DNA of 64,000 bases from Curvularia sp. ZM96 (GCA_022457065.1 JAJGBQ010000006.1:1612001-1676000), one strand, 5' to 3'. Counted from the first letter of the stretch, positions 21,901 to 32,955 are shown. Notes: generated by a model from the letters alone, not told the origin. Numbers and translations: made by a program.

Positions 21901-24236
21901 TCTCCGCCTCACCTGGCCAGCTAGATCGCCTGCAGTGGGTCACCGATCCTGTCTACAACACCCCCTTAGATCCCACGCATGTCGAAATCGAGATCAAAGC
22001 GATGGGTCTCAACTTCAGAGATTTGATGATCGCAATGGGCGAGCACATGGCCTACAGTATCGGATGTGAAGCATCTGGTGTAATTTCTCGTATCGGATCT
22101 CAGGTCACGGATGTAGTAGTTGGAGATCGAGTAACATACATCACTGGCCTAGATCACGTAGGCTGCTTCCATACTTTTGGGCGGGTTGATCAGTCAGTGG
22201 TGACCAAGATTCCAGACAGCTTGAGCTACGAGGACGCGGCCGGACTGCCGGCCGTATATGTCACTGTGTTATACGGCCTGCGGAATGTGGCGAGACTGGC
22301 AAAGGGAGAGAAGATATTGATCCATGCTGCAGCAGGAGGAGTAGGACAAGCAGCGATAAATTATGCGAAGAGCGTGGGAGCTGAGATCTTCGCTACCTGT
22401 TCCACGGCAGAGAAACGAGACGTAAGTTTGCTATTTACCCGCATGGATATAATGTGTACTAATTTGATGTCAGTTACTCGTTCAGGAATGCGGCATTCCG
22501 GAAGATCACATCTTCTCTAGTCGAGATTTGACTTTTGCGAAAGGTGTACGACGAATGACTGGCGGCTATGGAGTGGACGTTGTTCTTAACTCACTCGCCG
22601 GCGATGTACGGCCCCGACCCCTTTCAACACGTAATCCGGCCTATCTGACTGACACATTGAACTAGGCGTTACGATGCTCCTGGGAACTTCTTGCTCCCTT
22701 GGGACGCTTTATTGAAATCGGAAAGAAAGACATTCAGGCGAACTCCAAGATTGAGTTACGACCCTTGCTAATGGGTACCTCAATGACTTGCGTTGACCTT
22801 GTAACAATGATGAATCATCGCCCACATCTGATCAAACAGGGGCTAGATGACGCCATACGCCTCTGGAGCGAGGGCGTTGTCAAGCCCGCGAGGCCAACAA
22901 CCGTCTCACCCCTGTCCAAGCTGGTTGAAGGGTTCCAAACTCTGCAATCTGGTCGTGGAACTGGCAAGATGGTATTTGTGCCACATGCGGATGATATCGT
23001 CCCTATTGTCCCTGAGCAGCAAGCGCCATTCAACTTTAGGCCGGATGCGACTTACGTCCTAAGTGGTGGGCTTGGAGGATTAGGTCGAAGTATCGCCAGG
23101 TGGATGGTGAGCAGAGGTGCTCGCAACCTGCTATTCTTATCTCGCAGTGGGAACATCACCCCGGCCGTTACTGAGATGGAGAAACATCTGGCTGAGCAAA
23201 ATTGCAAAGTCCAGATCGCAAAATGTGATGTCACGGACGCTACCGAGCTGCAAAAGGTTTTGCAGGAATGCAAGTCTTTCCTGCCGCCCATCAAGGGTGT
23301 TATCCAGGGGGCGATGCAACTTTCAGTAAGTCGATTGCACTACCTGATTATCTAATCAAATCGAACCCAGCTGACTGTTTCATGCAGGACTCCATCTTCG
23401 AGAACATGACCTACGACAGCTACATGTCCGCCGTAAAGCCCAAAGTCCTCGGATCTTGGAACCTGCACGCCCATCTCCCAGCAGACCTCGACCACTTCGT
23501 TCTTCTCTCCTCCGCCACCGGCATCCTCGGCAACCGGGGCCAGGCAAACTACGCTGCGGGAAACACCTACCAAGACGCTCTGGCAGCGTACCGTCACTCT
23601 CAGGGCCTTACCGCTACCAGCATTGACGTTGGTGCAATCCTCTCTGTCGGATATGTAGCCGAGAACTCCTCCCGCGTAGCCATCAACAAAGGCATCAGCG
23701 TCGAACTCGAGCAAATCCGCGAAGAAGAGCTACATGCAATTCTTGAATACGCTATTGATCCGCGACAGCAGCCGCCCACGCAGATTGTTACTGGCCTTGC
23801 GAACAGAGACAAGTACCGGACCAAGGGCATGCCTACGCCCTCCTTCATGAAATTCCCTCTCTTTGCGCACGTGAATAGCGAGAGCTTGATCGGGTCAGCT
23901 GTATCTGAAAGCACCGAGGTTTCGGTGGAAGCTTTGCTTGCTGCATCAAAGACACTGGAAGAAGCAGCTGAGATCATCACCACGGCGGTAAAAGGGAAAC
24001 TAGCCAGTTTGCTCTCGGTAGCAGTCGCGGACATTGATGAAGATAAGTCGATTAGCGCGAACGGTATCGATTCTTTGGTGGCGATTGAATTTCGGACGTT
24101 CCTTGCGAGAGAAGTGAAGGCAGATGTGCCTATGTTGGATGTTATGGGAACTTCGACGATCAAGGTTTTGTGTAAGAAGATCGCGATGTTGAGTCGTGCG
24201 GTGGACGTCAAGCAAGATGATAAGGTTAGTGAATAG
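15946..24236 (+). CDS. Highly reducing type I polyketide synthase (KS-AT-DH-CMeT-ER-KR-ACP)
   Basis: Seven exons: 15946-16159, 16219-16656, 16715-17162, 17234-22421, 22474-22605, 22666-23325 and 23388-24236, giving 2642 aa. Domains with key motifs: KS (DTACSSS, EAHGTGT, GHLEGAAG; to about residue 435), AT (FTGQGAQY near 612, GHSSGE near 702), DH (DHVVTNSYVYPG with His near 1042; HPATFDSM with Asp near 1243), C-methyltransferase (LEVGAGTGSSTEA near 1521), ER (from about 1930, HAAAGGVGQA near 2063), KR (LSGGLGGLG near 2270, catalytic Tyr in QANYAAGN near 2414), and ACP (NGIDSL, Ser near 2588). All domains look intact, so it could make a reduced, C-methylated chain. There is no terminal thioesterase, reductase or NRPS part. 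The start is the first ATG of its frame. The product is unknown. Confidence 0.95.
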
Positions 24237-24689
24237 GGTTGATTGTACGGTTTTGCAAGTAATGCACTATTGATGTCCTGCAACATCAATCTCCTGATAG
24301 AGATAGTGAAGCACAATGAAAATAGCGGTAGCTACAGAATGAAGAATGCGCTGTGGAATTAGCTCAGGGTTCGCCGTCAAATGAAAAAAACATGTTGAGT
24401 TTTGAATTCAGCTATCTGGAGCTTCAAACGGCCATGCCGCACACCAGAGTTCTGCACTAAGGCTTTCCATATACCTCTAGCACCACCCCAAGCCCTGCAG
24501 GTGCTTATCAAATGTTGCTTCATCAAGCGCTCTGAAGACAGTCTGTCGTTCGCAAAGACAAGTTTGTTCTTGCAAACTTCGGCAGTATCCAACATATCCA
24601 AATCTCGGCTGGAAAAAGGAACGAAATTTTCCTTTCGTACGGCAGAACTTCCTGATACCTGTAGATGGGGCTTTGAAGGTAACAACTAG
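24237..24689. other. Convergent intergenic region after the PKS
   Basis: 453 bp. A minus-strand frame without ATG (about 100 codons, 24685-24377) stays open just beyond the stop of the F-box-like gene. It could be a 3' exon of that gene, but no good intron joins them. Confidence 0.35.
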
Positions 24690-25229
24690 TCACGGGTAAA
24701 GACCATGGTATAAATAATCGATGATGTTAAGGCTGGCAATGACTCCCTCATCAATTGGCTTAATCATTTGGTCATTTAGTGTTAACTCGACAATATCGAC
24801 CCCTGTAAGATCGTTGAAGAAGCTGAATAGACATGCGCTAAGCTCCGGCTCCGACATGAATGCGATAAGGTATCGGGACTGGTATTTGCAGAGTTCCCAT
24901 TTGCGTTTGAAAATAGGGCGGGCTTCGTCATTGATCAGGCGACAGCTCGTGAGTATCTCGATGGGAATGCGGGGTTTGAAACAAACAACATGGGCGTCTT
25001 CTTTCCGAGTCTCGTGCTGAGGGCGCCACCCTTCATCCTCTGCGCTGTATAGGATGTTTTGAACAGTAGGAAGTTCAATGTTTTCGTATACCAAGTTACG
25101 TAGCTCTCGGGGTAGATCTAGGAACCGAAAGGGCTGTTGGTGGAGAGAATTTGATGCATCGTTGGAATACCGAGTGGTAATGGTCGGGACCGATGAGGCG
25201 GGAGTGAATAGCGTGTTGTCCAAATTCAT
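24690..25229 (-). CDS. F-box-like (2EXR-type) hypothetical protein
   Basis: Single exon of 179 aa from the ATG at 25229. Residues around 35-47 read FRFLDLPRELRNLVYE, the F-box-like/2EXR start common in expanded Dothideomycete families, followed by CRLINDEARPIF, also typical of them. The C-terminal half (FFNDLTGVDIVELTL) fits the same family. No function can be assigned beyond possible protein-protein contact. The end near 24690 may be premature, since coding-like sequence continues downstream in other frames. It marks the right border of the polyketide region. Confidence 0.7.
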   Translation of the reverse strand: MNLDNTLFTPASSVPTITTRYSNDASNSLHQQPFRFLDLPRELRNLVYENIELPTVQNILYSAEDEGWRPQHETRKEDAHVVCFKPRIPIEILTSCRLINDEARPIFKRKWELCKYQSRYLIAFMSEPELSACLFSFFNDLTGVDIVELTLNDQMIKPIDEGVIASLNIIDYLYHGLYP

Positions 25230-25767
25230 GATATGCAAGCGGAGTTTGAGTTACAAATGTCTGAGGATGCAGGGTTTTTAATAGCTCCGAACTACTGTTG
25301 TGCGAAATTTCAACATTTGTTACCTTGGTTACGAGTTGCTGAACAATCCAACCAAGAGAGCGCATCTGTGGTTGAAAACCATTGAGAAAGCGCCTGGTGG
25401 CAAGACTTGAGTTGGGAAGAATGCGTGTTTTTGCGCTGGATTGAGCGCTCACGGTATGATTGGTGAAGCTCAATAGATACCGTTGCAGATAGAAACAGAA
25501 CCGATTTTGGTATTATTATGACTCTGCAATAGCCCGCATTACCGTCGCTTGAACCGACGCAATCACGTGGCATGGCTCTTGACTCCAACCTACACGTCGT
25601 TATATCACCAACGACATTAGTGTTATTGCACTCAGTCTATAAAATGTGCGGTACGGGTATCATTCCGCCATGTTTCCAAGTCTTGGAGTATAATGGTCTG
25701 CATATATGGCAACAGTTTTTCATATAGTGTCACAGGTATTTATACAATGGCTCATTGGGAGCCGTCA
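25230..25767. other. Intergenic region without a supported gene
   Basis: 538 bp between the F-box-like gene and the end of NDUFAF2. No family-like frame. Probably the F-box-like gene's promoter and the NDUFAF2 3' UTR. Confidence 0.5.
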
Positions 25768-26503
25768 TTAGGGTCTCTTGGCTGGTGCTGGGCTCCATCC
25801 TTGGGGTTGCCAGTCCTGGCTTTGGGCGGCTTGTTTCCAAGGCGAGTCTTTTGGCTCTTTGGTCATTCTCTTTCTTGGTGTTGGAGGAGGTGCGTTGTCG
25901 GTGCCTGCTGAAGCAGGTGCTTCCCGAGCTTCAGGTCTCTCAACTGTGCCCTGGTTGACGTTCATCTGCGTAATGCCACTATCCGGATCCTTGGACTGCA
26001 ATGGCAGCACGGGCTGTTGTTTATCTGGCGCATCCAGGGCTGATGGTTTTTCTGCCCATTTCGCGTCGGCCTGTGCTGCAAGCATTTTCATGCGCTCTTG
26101 ACGCAGGAGGTCCTGTTGCTGTTCGGCGATGGACGGCGGATCGAAACGTGTGTGTCGCAGCCACTGCACCCATGATGCTGTTCCTGTCAGTCACATTCGA
26201 CGCAATACGAACACGTCAGATGGAGGGCACGAACGAGATATTTGCACGTCGCCGTAGTGCGTGCTCCGGCTATATTTAGCTATTCTCCGATTGCGCAAGG
26301 CGTGCAAAGCGTCCTTGAACTCCCAAAAAGTGTTGCCATGGAGATCGAAGCCTACAACGATCTGTTAAGGCAAAGAAGCAAGGATAGGCTAGAGGTGGGT
26401 GGAATTGCAGTCACTCACCCACGAGCCACTTCTTGCGCCATGGAAAGCGCTGCATCTTCCATTGGTACCATGCTCTCTTGATCGGGCCCGGTGCTCCCGC
26501 CAT
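25768..26503 (-). CDS. NDUFAF2: Mitochondrial complex I assembly factor, NDUFAF2/mimitin-like
   Basis: Assembly factor for respiratory complex I, homologous to the NDUFA12/B17.2 fold. Exons are 26503-26419, 26351-26235 and 26177-25768; introns are 67 and 57 nt; 203 aa. Family blocks: KRAWYQWKMQRFPWRKKW (residues 9-26), FDLHGNTFWEFKDAL, RRIAKYSRSTHYGDV, SWVQWLRHTRFDPPS and AEQQQDLLRQERMKMLAAQA. A Pro/Gln/Ala-rich tail follows that is longer than in animal homologues. The middle exon is short and only the spliced product gives the family sequence. It is divergent from the calponin-domain gene over 402 bp. Confidence 0.9.
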
Positions 26504-26905
26504 TGTGGGCGCCTCGTTGTGTCGGGTCGGGTCGTGTCGTGTCTTGTCTTGTGTGGTCGCTGCGGATAATTTGGATGGCGAGTAGAGGCGCAGATCGGTG
26601 ACGTTGAGGCGGGAGGCGGGTGGCCGGTGCGTCAGCGTAGTTGCAGGCATGCCCCCACTACCACCGGCAACAACACACTCTTCTCCACACTCAACGCATG
26701 CCAGCGTTGTGTTTCTGACATCCAACACCGCCGCTGCCATAAAACCCCTCAGCGCAATCGCACGCGATACCCATATGGCCGTTTAGATAGCTCTATAGTG
26801 TATCTCATTCTGCTACTCGAACCTCTCATCGCCTCTTGTCTCCCACCGCTGGCAGCCTTGCGTGCCCAACCATCACAAACTTGATTTGCGCCCAACCCAC
26901 CCACC
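26504..26905. promoter_or_regulatory. Bidirectional promoter, NDUFAF2 / calponin-domain gene
   Basis: 402 bp between divergent housekeeping genes. It carries a degenerate pentanucleotide run (GTCGG/GTCGT/GTCTT) near 26518-26556, close to the NDUFAF2 start. Confidence 0.55.
26518..26556. repeat. Degenerate pentanucleotide repeat (GTCGG/GTCGT/GTCTT)
   Basis: About seven tandem 5-bp units drifting from GTCGG to GTCGT to GTCTT, just upstream of the NDUFAF2 ATG, probably within its 5' UTR. No function is claimed. Confidence 0.55.
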
Positions 26906-28949
26906 ATGGCGTCTGTAACGTCGCTCGACCAGGACATGCGCAGGCTGCGTATGGACAGATATACCCCCAAAGCAGCGAACGAAGTGCGCATTTGGATTGA
27001 AGACACACTGGGCGAGCGCCTACCGGCTGGCGACCTGCTCGATGCGCTCAAGGACGGCACCGTCTTGTGCAGGTGAGCACGCTCGAAACCTCTCAATATG
27101 GACCTGTATGACTTACAAGGACAGGCTCGTCAACTTGGCCGTACCCAACTCTGTGAAATTCAAAAAGTCGCAAATGCCGTTCATCCAGATGGAGAACATC
27201 TCCCACTTCCTCCGAGCATGCGAACAGCCGCCACTGAGTATGCCCGCCCATGATCGCTTCCTGACCGTCGATTTGTATGAATCCAAAGACCCAGCCCAGG
27301 TTCTGCAGTGCCTCAGCGCTTTCAGCCGAGTAGCCAACGCGCACAACCCCTCCAAGTTTCCCACAACCATAGGCCCCAAGCGGGGAGCGCCGGGTCCGTT
27401 GAGCCCTTCATCGACCGGAGGGGCTGGTCCAAAAAGCCCCACCCTGACATCGCCTGGGTATGGGCGCAGCAGAGGGCCAAGCACAGCCAGCAACACGAGC
27501 GGCTCTAGTACGTTCAACCCGCTAGCCCGGCCGCCTGCCGAGAGAGCGCTCAGCGCCGCGCGCACTGGAGGCTCAGACGCATCCAATGGCCACCCCAAGT
27601 CACCGCCTGGCGGAGTTAGTAGCTGGAGCAAGAAGGGCGACGAGGGCAATACAGCACCCGCATGGAACATTCATCAGTACGGCTATATGGGTGGGGCTAG
27701 TCAAGGCAATCAGGGCATCGCTTTCGGTGCTCGGCGGCAGATCACCAGTGCAGGCCCACACGTTCCCAACACGGCGGAAAAAGAACGGTTGCGACGGGAA
27801 AAGGCCGCCGAAGAAGAGCGGCTGCGGTTACAGGCCGAAGAGGCCGAGCATAAGCGCCGCGTCGAACGCGAGGCAGAAGAAGAACGCATCCGTATTGAAG
27901 AGGAGCAGAAGTGGGAGGAAGAATCACGCAAACAGCAAGAGGCCAAGCAGGCCCGCCTTGAACAGCAAAAGCGCGAGTGGGAAGAGCAGGAGCGACAATG
28001 GAAACTGGAGGAAGAGCAGCGTCAGCGCGAGGAGCGCGAGGCTATGGAACAGCTGGAGGCTGAGACACGACGGAAGCGCGCAGGCAGTGATGCTAGGCTC
28101 AGAGGACAGTATCTAAGCCAGTATCAGGCAGAGCAAGCCAGCAAGCCACGCAGTCGCCGGGGGAGTAGTGAGGAGCCCAACGCCGAACGCGAGCGCATAC
28201 GTGAACTTGAACGCCAGCTGGAGGAAGCCAAGGAAAGAGAGCGACAGTACCAAGCTGAGCGTGAGGGTCGTCTGCAGGAGAAGAAGGCGCGCGCTCGTTC
28301 AAAGAGCCGTGCCCGCGACCGGTCTCGAAGTCGCCCCAGGCCGCAACCCCCACCACGTGCGCCCTCGCCCCAAGAAAGCAACGCTTCCTGGGCACATGCA
28401 GACGACCGGGACTATCTCCGCAAACAATGGGACCAAACACAAAGACAGCCACCAAGACCTCTACCAGAACCTACCGCCGCCCCCACTCTTCCAACTCGAC
28501 CGCTACCAGAACCGTCTGCCCGGCCTCTTCCTGACCCTTCAGCCTATAGCAAACAGAACCGATCTGACCGCTATCTGGCCTCGAACCCACCGCCAACATC
28601 TCCAAAGCCTCAGATGCACATCCCCCCTGAGCTCACTTCTACTTCTGAGCAACGAGCCGAGGATGCCCGTCGAGCCGCTGCTCAAACAAAGACCAAAGCC
28701 CAGGGTTGGGCCTCCAAGTCTCTTCTCGAGCGCGAAATGGAGCGTGAGCGCGAACGCCAGAAGGAGTGGGAAGAAGCACAGCGTGCAATTCAAGAAGCCG
28801 CAAAGGACCCAAATGCAGGAAGTGGCTTGGGTCAGAGCTGGGACGTTAATCAATATGGATACATGGGCGGCGACAACCAAAACAAGCTTGGTGGTATCGG
28901 AGCTGGAAAACGGCAGATCATCGGACCTAGGCCGTTTGGACCTCGTTAA
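26906..28949 (+). CDS. Calponin-homology (transgelin/Scp1-like) protein with long coiled coil
   Basis: Actin-binding type protein, 663 aa. Exons are 26906-27072 and 27125-28949, intron 52 nt. Residues 20-145 form a type 3 CH domain: VRIWIEDTLGERLPAGDL, DGTVLCRLVNLAVP, FIQMENISHFLRAC. After a Ser/Gly/Pro linker comes a calponin-like unit WNIHQYGYMGG...FGARRQI at about 235. A highly charged Glu/Arg/Gln coiled coil spans about 270-450, then a Pro-rich part, and a second copy WDVNQYGYMGG...GAGKRQI at about 627 at the extreme C-terminus. Yeast Scp1 and animal transgelins are about 200 aa, so the coiled-coil insertion between two calponin-like units is the notable feature. A role in actin bundling is inferred from the family. 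Confidence 0.88.
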
Positions 28950-29516
28950 GAATCGAAATGATGTAGATAGGGGATTCGTATTACATATGCTTGAGAATGA
29001 GATGATGTCTTGTTGCATGCATTCTAACGTATACAAGAGGGCAAGCTACTCGCCACTCTGTACTAATGTATCTTACATTCGATCCCTGCATTCATAAATG
29101 TGGTGTTCTCTTTTCCCTAGCATCGACTTCGATTCGGTTTGCTTGGCAGCAAACGGTGAAGACCCTACCTGGACCAATTGACCACTGCTATCTAGGCAGG
29201 GTGCTGATGGGCTATGAATGCAGTATCATCAAGAGCATTTGATACTCAAAACAGAGTAGTAAAATGTATTCAAAAATCGATATGATAATCAACAATGCTT
29301 TGAGTATGCAATGTGTTTCAATGTACGAAATAGCATAGTGAAAGTGAAGTCATCCAGGTTTACGTGTGCAGATATCTGTGCACTAGCAGCGTTTGCTTTC
29401 ACTCACCTAAGGGCAGAACAGACCAATAAAACTAGATCCAGAGAGCGTTCCATGTCAGTGACAAGCATCTTCCTCTATACAAAAAACATCAACAACAGAC
29501 TACACCTCTGTCGAGA
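28950..29516. other. Intergenic region without a supported gene
   Basis: 567 bp, AT-rich, between the calponin-domain gene and the next plus-strand gene. Holds the 3' UTR and a promoter; no frame of interest. Confidence 0.5.
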
Positions 29517-30713
29517 ATGGCCGAAACACCTTCAAGATATGCCCACCTTCTATCAGCTGTGGATGCTCCGCACTATCATCGTAACCAGATGCAGGCGTTT
29601 GCGGAATTTGAGGCGAGTATTGCTGTCCTGTCATCCGTCGATGCTGCAAAAGCCATCACTGTCAGAATGTGCCGCATTTACTTGCAGCATAGTTACACAC
29701 AGCAAGGGGTGAACAAAGCCCGATCAGAGATCCCGGGATTAGTTCGGAAAGCGGGACATGCAGAGGCTTTGAGGCTGTATGAGGAGTTTGTAAATGTATT
29801 GAATGAGATTGAGAAAAGACCAACACATCAGCTGCCTCTGCTGGATGACAAAGGAGAGGGTTATGGAGGTGAAGTACCTGACAGTCTTCAGAAAGGTACA
29901 GTTGGGGAGCAGAGCGGCCGTGGGAAAAAAGGCAATGAGGCAGAGCAAAGTCAGCATCCCAAGGAAAAGCAGGATATCAGACTAGTTGCCAGCATCGAGA
30001 CAGTGGAAGCACCCTCTTCACCCCAATCCACTACATCCATCGTTGCCACAAAAGGATCTTCAACTTGCTCGTCAATTCCAACACGCGACAACAAGATGTC
30101 TGACAACCTCATCCCAATCACCAACCCCGAAGCCTTCCCCGTATCCCGCATCCAAGAAGTCCAAGCCGAGTACTACCCATCACTGCGCATAATCTCCATG
30201 TGGCTCCACCTCAACGCCTCCAAGCAACCCACCTTCGTAGCCGCCGACATCGAAAACGGCCCCATCGACCACCTCCTCATCCGCAACCCGCACACCATGG
30301 CTTTCCTCGGTCTCTCATCCTCTCCACCCACCAATACCATCATCCTCCAGGCCACCGACCGCATCGACGAAACATATACCATCCACCTTGTCCCGGGACA
30401 CGATGATCCAAAGGATCCTAATGCTTGGGTCGTCGGCGAATTGGTATCTGCTCGCCATGCGTATTTGTACTGGCTCGACGAGAGGAAGAGTGCGGACCCA
30501 AAGGGGCCGCCGATGGCGTCGGAGGCGAGGGCGATTGCGAGAAAGACGAGGCGGAGGGCGTTGGATGTTATTAGGGAGATTGAGAGGTATTGGGAGATGG
30601 AGTATGGGAGTGGAGGCCAGAGGGTTAGGGAGAGGAGGGCGGTTTTGTTGGGTGAGGATCCGGTGTTTGAGGGGGGTGGAGATGGGAGGATGAAGGGGTG
30701 TATGTGGATTTAG
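29517..30713 (+). CDS. Hypothetical protein, 398 aa
   Basis: Single uninterrupted exon starting MAETPSRYAHLL. I do not recognise the family. The N-terminal 100 residues look helical (AFAEFEASIAVLSS, ALRLYEEFVNVLNEIEK). A low-complexity linker spans about 115-190. The C-terminal part (about 195-390) is compact, with PSLRIISMWLHLNA, ENGPIDHLLIRNPHTMAFL and an Arg/Glu-rich helix (RRRALDVIREIERYWEMEY). There is no signal peptide or membrane segment. GC content rises strongly in the last 400 bp. It is convergent with the BTB gene, leaving only 99 bp between stops. Confidence 0.7.
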   Translation: MAETPSRYAHLLSAVDAPHYHRNQMQAFAEFEASIAVLSSVDAAKAITVRMCRIYLQHSYTQQGVNKARSEIPGLVRKAGHAEALRLYEEFVNVLNEIEKRPTHQLPLLDDKGEGYGGEVPDSLQKGTVGEQSGRGKKGNEAEQSQHPKEKQDIRLVASIETVEAPSSPQSTTSIVATKGSSTCSSIPTRDNKMSDNLIPITNPEAFPVSRIQEVQAEYYPSLRIISMWLHLNASKQPTFVAADIENGPIDHLLIRNPHTMAFLGLSSSPPTNTIILQATDRIDETYTIHLVPGHDDPKDPNAWVVGELVSARHAYLYWLDERKSADPKGPPMASEARAIARKTRRRALDVIREIERYWEMEYGSGGQRVRERRAVLLGEDPVFEGGGDGRMKGCMWI

Positions 30714-30812
30714 GAGAGAGTAATGAAGGGAGACTTGGAGTGGTTGTGGCGGTGGTTAGAAAATGTGAAGTGGGTTCTCTGGGGTCGTGATGTGGTGATG
30801 GCGGATATTGGA

Positions 30813-31956
30813 TTAGATCCGTGCGAAGTCCGTTAACTGAAGGCCTTTGATCGTGTTTTGTACTTCATCTGTGATCTCCTTGATTTTCTTGGTCAGATCG
30901 CATGAGGAGTGGGTGTAGTAGTCGATTGAGTGGTGTTTGGAGAAGACGTTTGGCTTCGAGATCGGAGTGTACCACTTGGGCGACTTCATTTTGCGCACTT
31001 TTATGCAGAATTCTTGGAAGGTATATGCGGAGAGTGATTCATCTGATGGGAACGGGAACAGCAAGCCTAAGGAGTCAATCCCCTTTGTTAGGGCGCCGTA
31101 GAGGATCGAACCACACTCGAAAGAACCTTCACCCACTGAACACCTATAATCCATACTGCGGTATTTTTGCTGGAGTTCATGTAATTTGAGGATAACAGCA
31201 CGAATGACAAGAACACGAACTCGAGCAATTCTGTCTTTACTGAAATTAGCCGTCTCACACATCCTGAATAGAAGACATACCGACGAATCTTCCAATCGGA
31301 AGGTTCGAAATGGACAACTCATTCTGTGTACACCGTTCAATTGCCACGGCTGTCGTGTGTGTGAATTCATTAGGTAGCTGGAAAACCCAAGCTATGTACA
31401 TCCACAGGAAGAGGTTTCGACTAGGCTCTAGCCGAATGGACGAGGTGAGATCCTTGATCCAAATTTCGGTCCACAGCTCAACGGTTTCCGCACAATTGTA
31501 AAACTCAACCAGCAGTGCTATCTTGGCGAGCATTTCTAGAGATATTGAACGTGGTACTTGGCGATTGCGAAGATGAAGTGCGTTCAGAAGGATGAGCAGT
31601 GCCTCTTCGTCCCAATCTTCGACCGTAATATGATAGCGGCCGTCGGCCTCATTAGGCGTGCCTTCCTTCCAGTCTCCCCCGGTAAGCATACTTTTGAAGT
31701 GTGGTGAAGTGAGTTTCAGAACGCTTGAAGAGACATGATATCGGATCACTTCTTGACTAGAATCATTTGGTTCGCTCGGCTCAACGACAGACCCATCGTT
31801 GGAGCGCTCTTCAGCGGGGCAATCTACCGGTGAGACAGAATCTCTGGCATTTAGTTCTATCTTATCGGGATAGTTCCAGACGGCAAAATCGGCAAGTGGG
31901 TTCTTCAGGATGATGACAGTGTCTGCATTAGAGTCGATCTCGTAGATCTTAGCCAT
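30813..31956 (-). CDS. BTB/POZ-domain protein
   Basis: 365 aa in two exons, 31956-31281 and 31234-30813, with a 46-nt intron (GTATGT...AAAG). The more obvious acceptor TTTCAG 5 nt upstream would shift the frame; the AAAG acceptor gives GRFVDRIARVRVLVI and keeps it open to the end. The BTB-like fold spans about residues 10-150: FAVWNYPDKIEL, then YHVSSSVLKLTSPHFKSML and EALLILLNALHLRNRQVPRS. The C-terminal half has the pattern seen in many fungal BTB proteins: YRCSVGEGSFECGSILYGAL, then a Trp and hydrophobic helix. It probably mediates protein-protein contact; the partner is unknown. Confidence 0.82.
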
Positions 31957-32390
31957 GGTTGTTGTTGTTACTAAAGTGGAGGATCTGCGACAAAGAAATC
32001 TTCGAGTGTCACGAGAAAAAGATGAGTCTGATGTTTCGCATGAAAGGCTGCCGTGCACCTTTTATCCGTAGATCGTTTTCGTGTTGCTACGTGTTTGCTT
32101 ATTTGTCGCATTCTTTTTGCTGCATGGCAGCCCTGCATGCGGCACAGCAGGCTAGTTATGGTTAGGTCGCAATATATGCATCAGACTGGCGAATCCCAGT
32201 AGCGGTAAATGTGCGCCTCGATAAAGAGCGTAGTTGCTACTGATAAGGGAGTGAGAACTCATATGCAAGACTATTTGAAACTTTCGCATACACTGTAAAC
32301 TATGCCTGCCTATTCCGCAAGCGAACCATGGCTTCCAAATCACTACCACAATCCATCGTTTTGACTTTCACCAATAGTCAAATGCGCATT
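31957..32390. other. Intergenic region before the pseudogene
   Basis: 434 bp upstream of the BTB gene. Expected to hold its promoter. No other feature seen. Confidence 0.4.
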
Positions 32391-32955
32391 ATCAGGTGCT
32401 TGTTTTGGAAAAGGTTTCTTTCAGCCATGCTATTATGCAGTCGAACATGGCATCCTTTGCAGCTACTCCGATAGCAACTATGTGCAAGAGAAGCGACGTG
32501 GCCCTTGGACTGTACCCGAAATTCGTGCTAAGTATGCCAGCATCAACGACTTCCTCCATACCAATGGTCTTGACGCTTACTGAAGGGCTAATGATGCCAG
32601 CTTGCAGGACGTACTTGACACCATCAACGAGGCGGGTAACAAAAATTGTCCCATGGTTGCACTGCGCTCCCAAATGTCTCCGTCGCACGTGTTGAAGAAT
32701 CCCAGCATGGCCTACCTAAGTGAACACGTGCAAGACCTGGCAAAGTATGTGGCAGACGGGGGAATATTATCTGATGAGAAGCGCTTCCCTAAAAACTTTA
32801 TTCCAGAAGAAGAGTTCCCTGCAGGTCCAAGAAGCAACAGGCCGAAATGGAAGAGAGCAAAAAAGCCCTTGAAGCAGTAGGTTCTATCGGAACTAGCCGA
32901 CACTGCGATAGATGCTGACGGCGAAAGGGAAGTTGATGACTCTGTTGATGTTGAG
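32391..32955 (+). pseudogene. Probable decayed protein-coding gene with two in-frame stops
   Basis: One plus-strand frame stays protein-like for about 185 codons but is cut by TGA at 32581-32583 and TAG at 32878-32880. Before the first stop it reads RRGPWTVPEIRAKYASINDF. Between the stops it reads KNPSMAYLSEHVQDLAKYVA and later SDEKRFPKNFIPEEEFP. After the second it continues LSELADTAIDADGER up to a donor-like GTGAGT at 32956. Both stops could arise by single C-to-T changes (CGA to TGA, CAG to TAG), the direction expected from RIP or deamination, but this is inference. The family is not recognised. A multi-exon gene with unusual introns is the alternative. Confidence 0.4.

Noticed and set aside
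28168..29097. Plus-strand frame of 309 codons overlapping the calponin-domain gene
   Set aside because: Same strand, other frame of a Glu/Arg-rich coiled coil. Composition is an artefact of the biased codons, and the CH-domain frame is clearly the real one.
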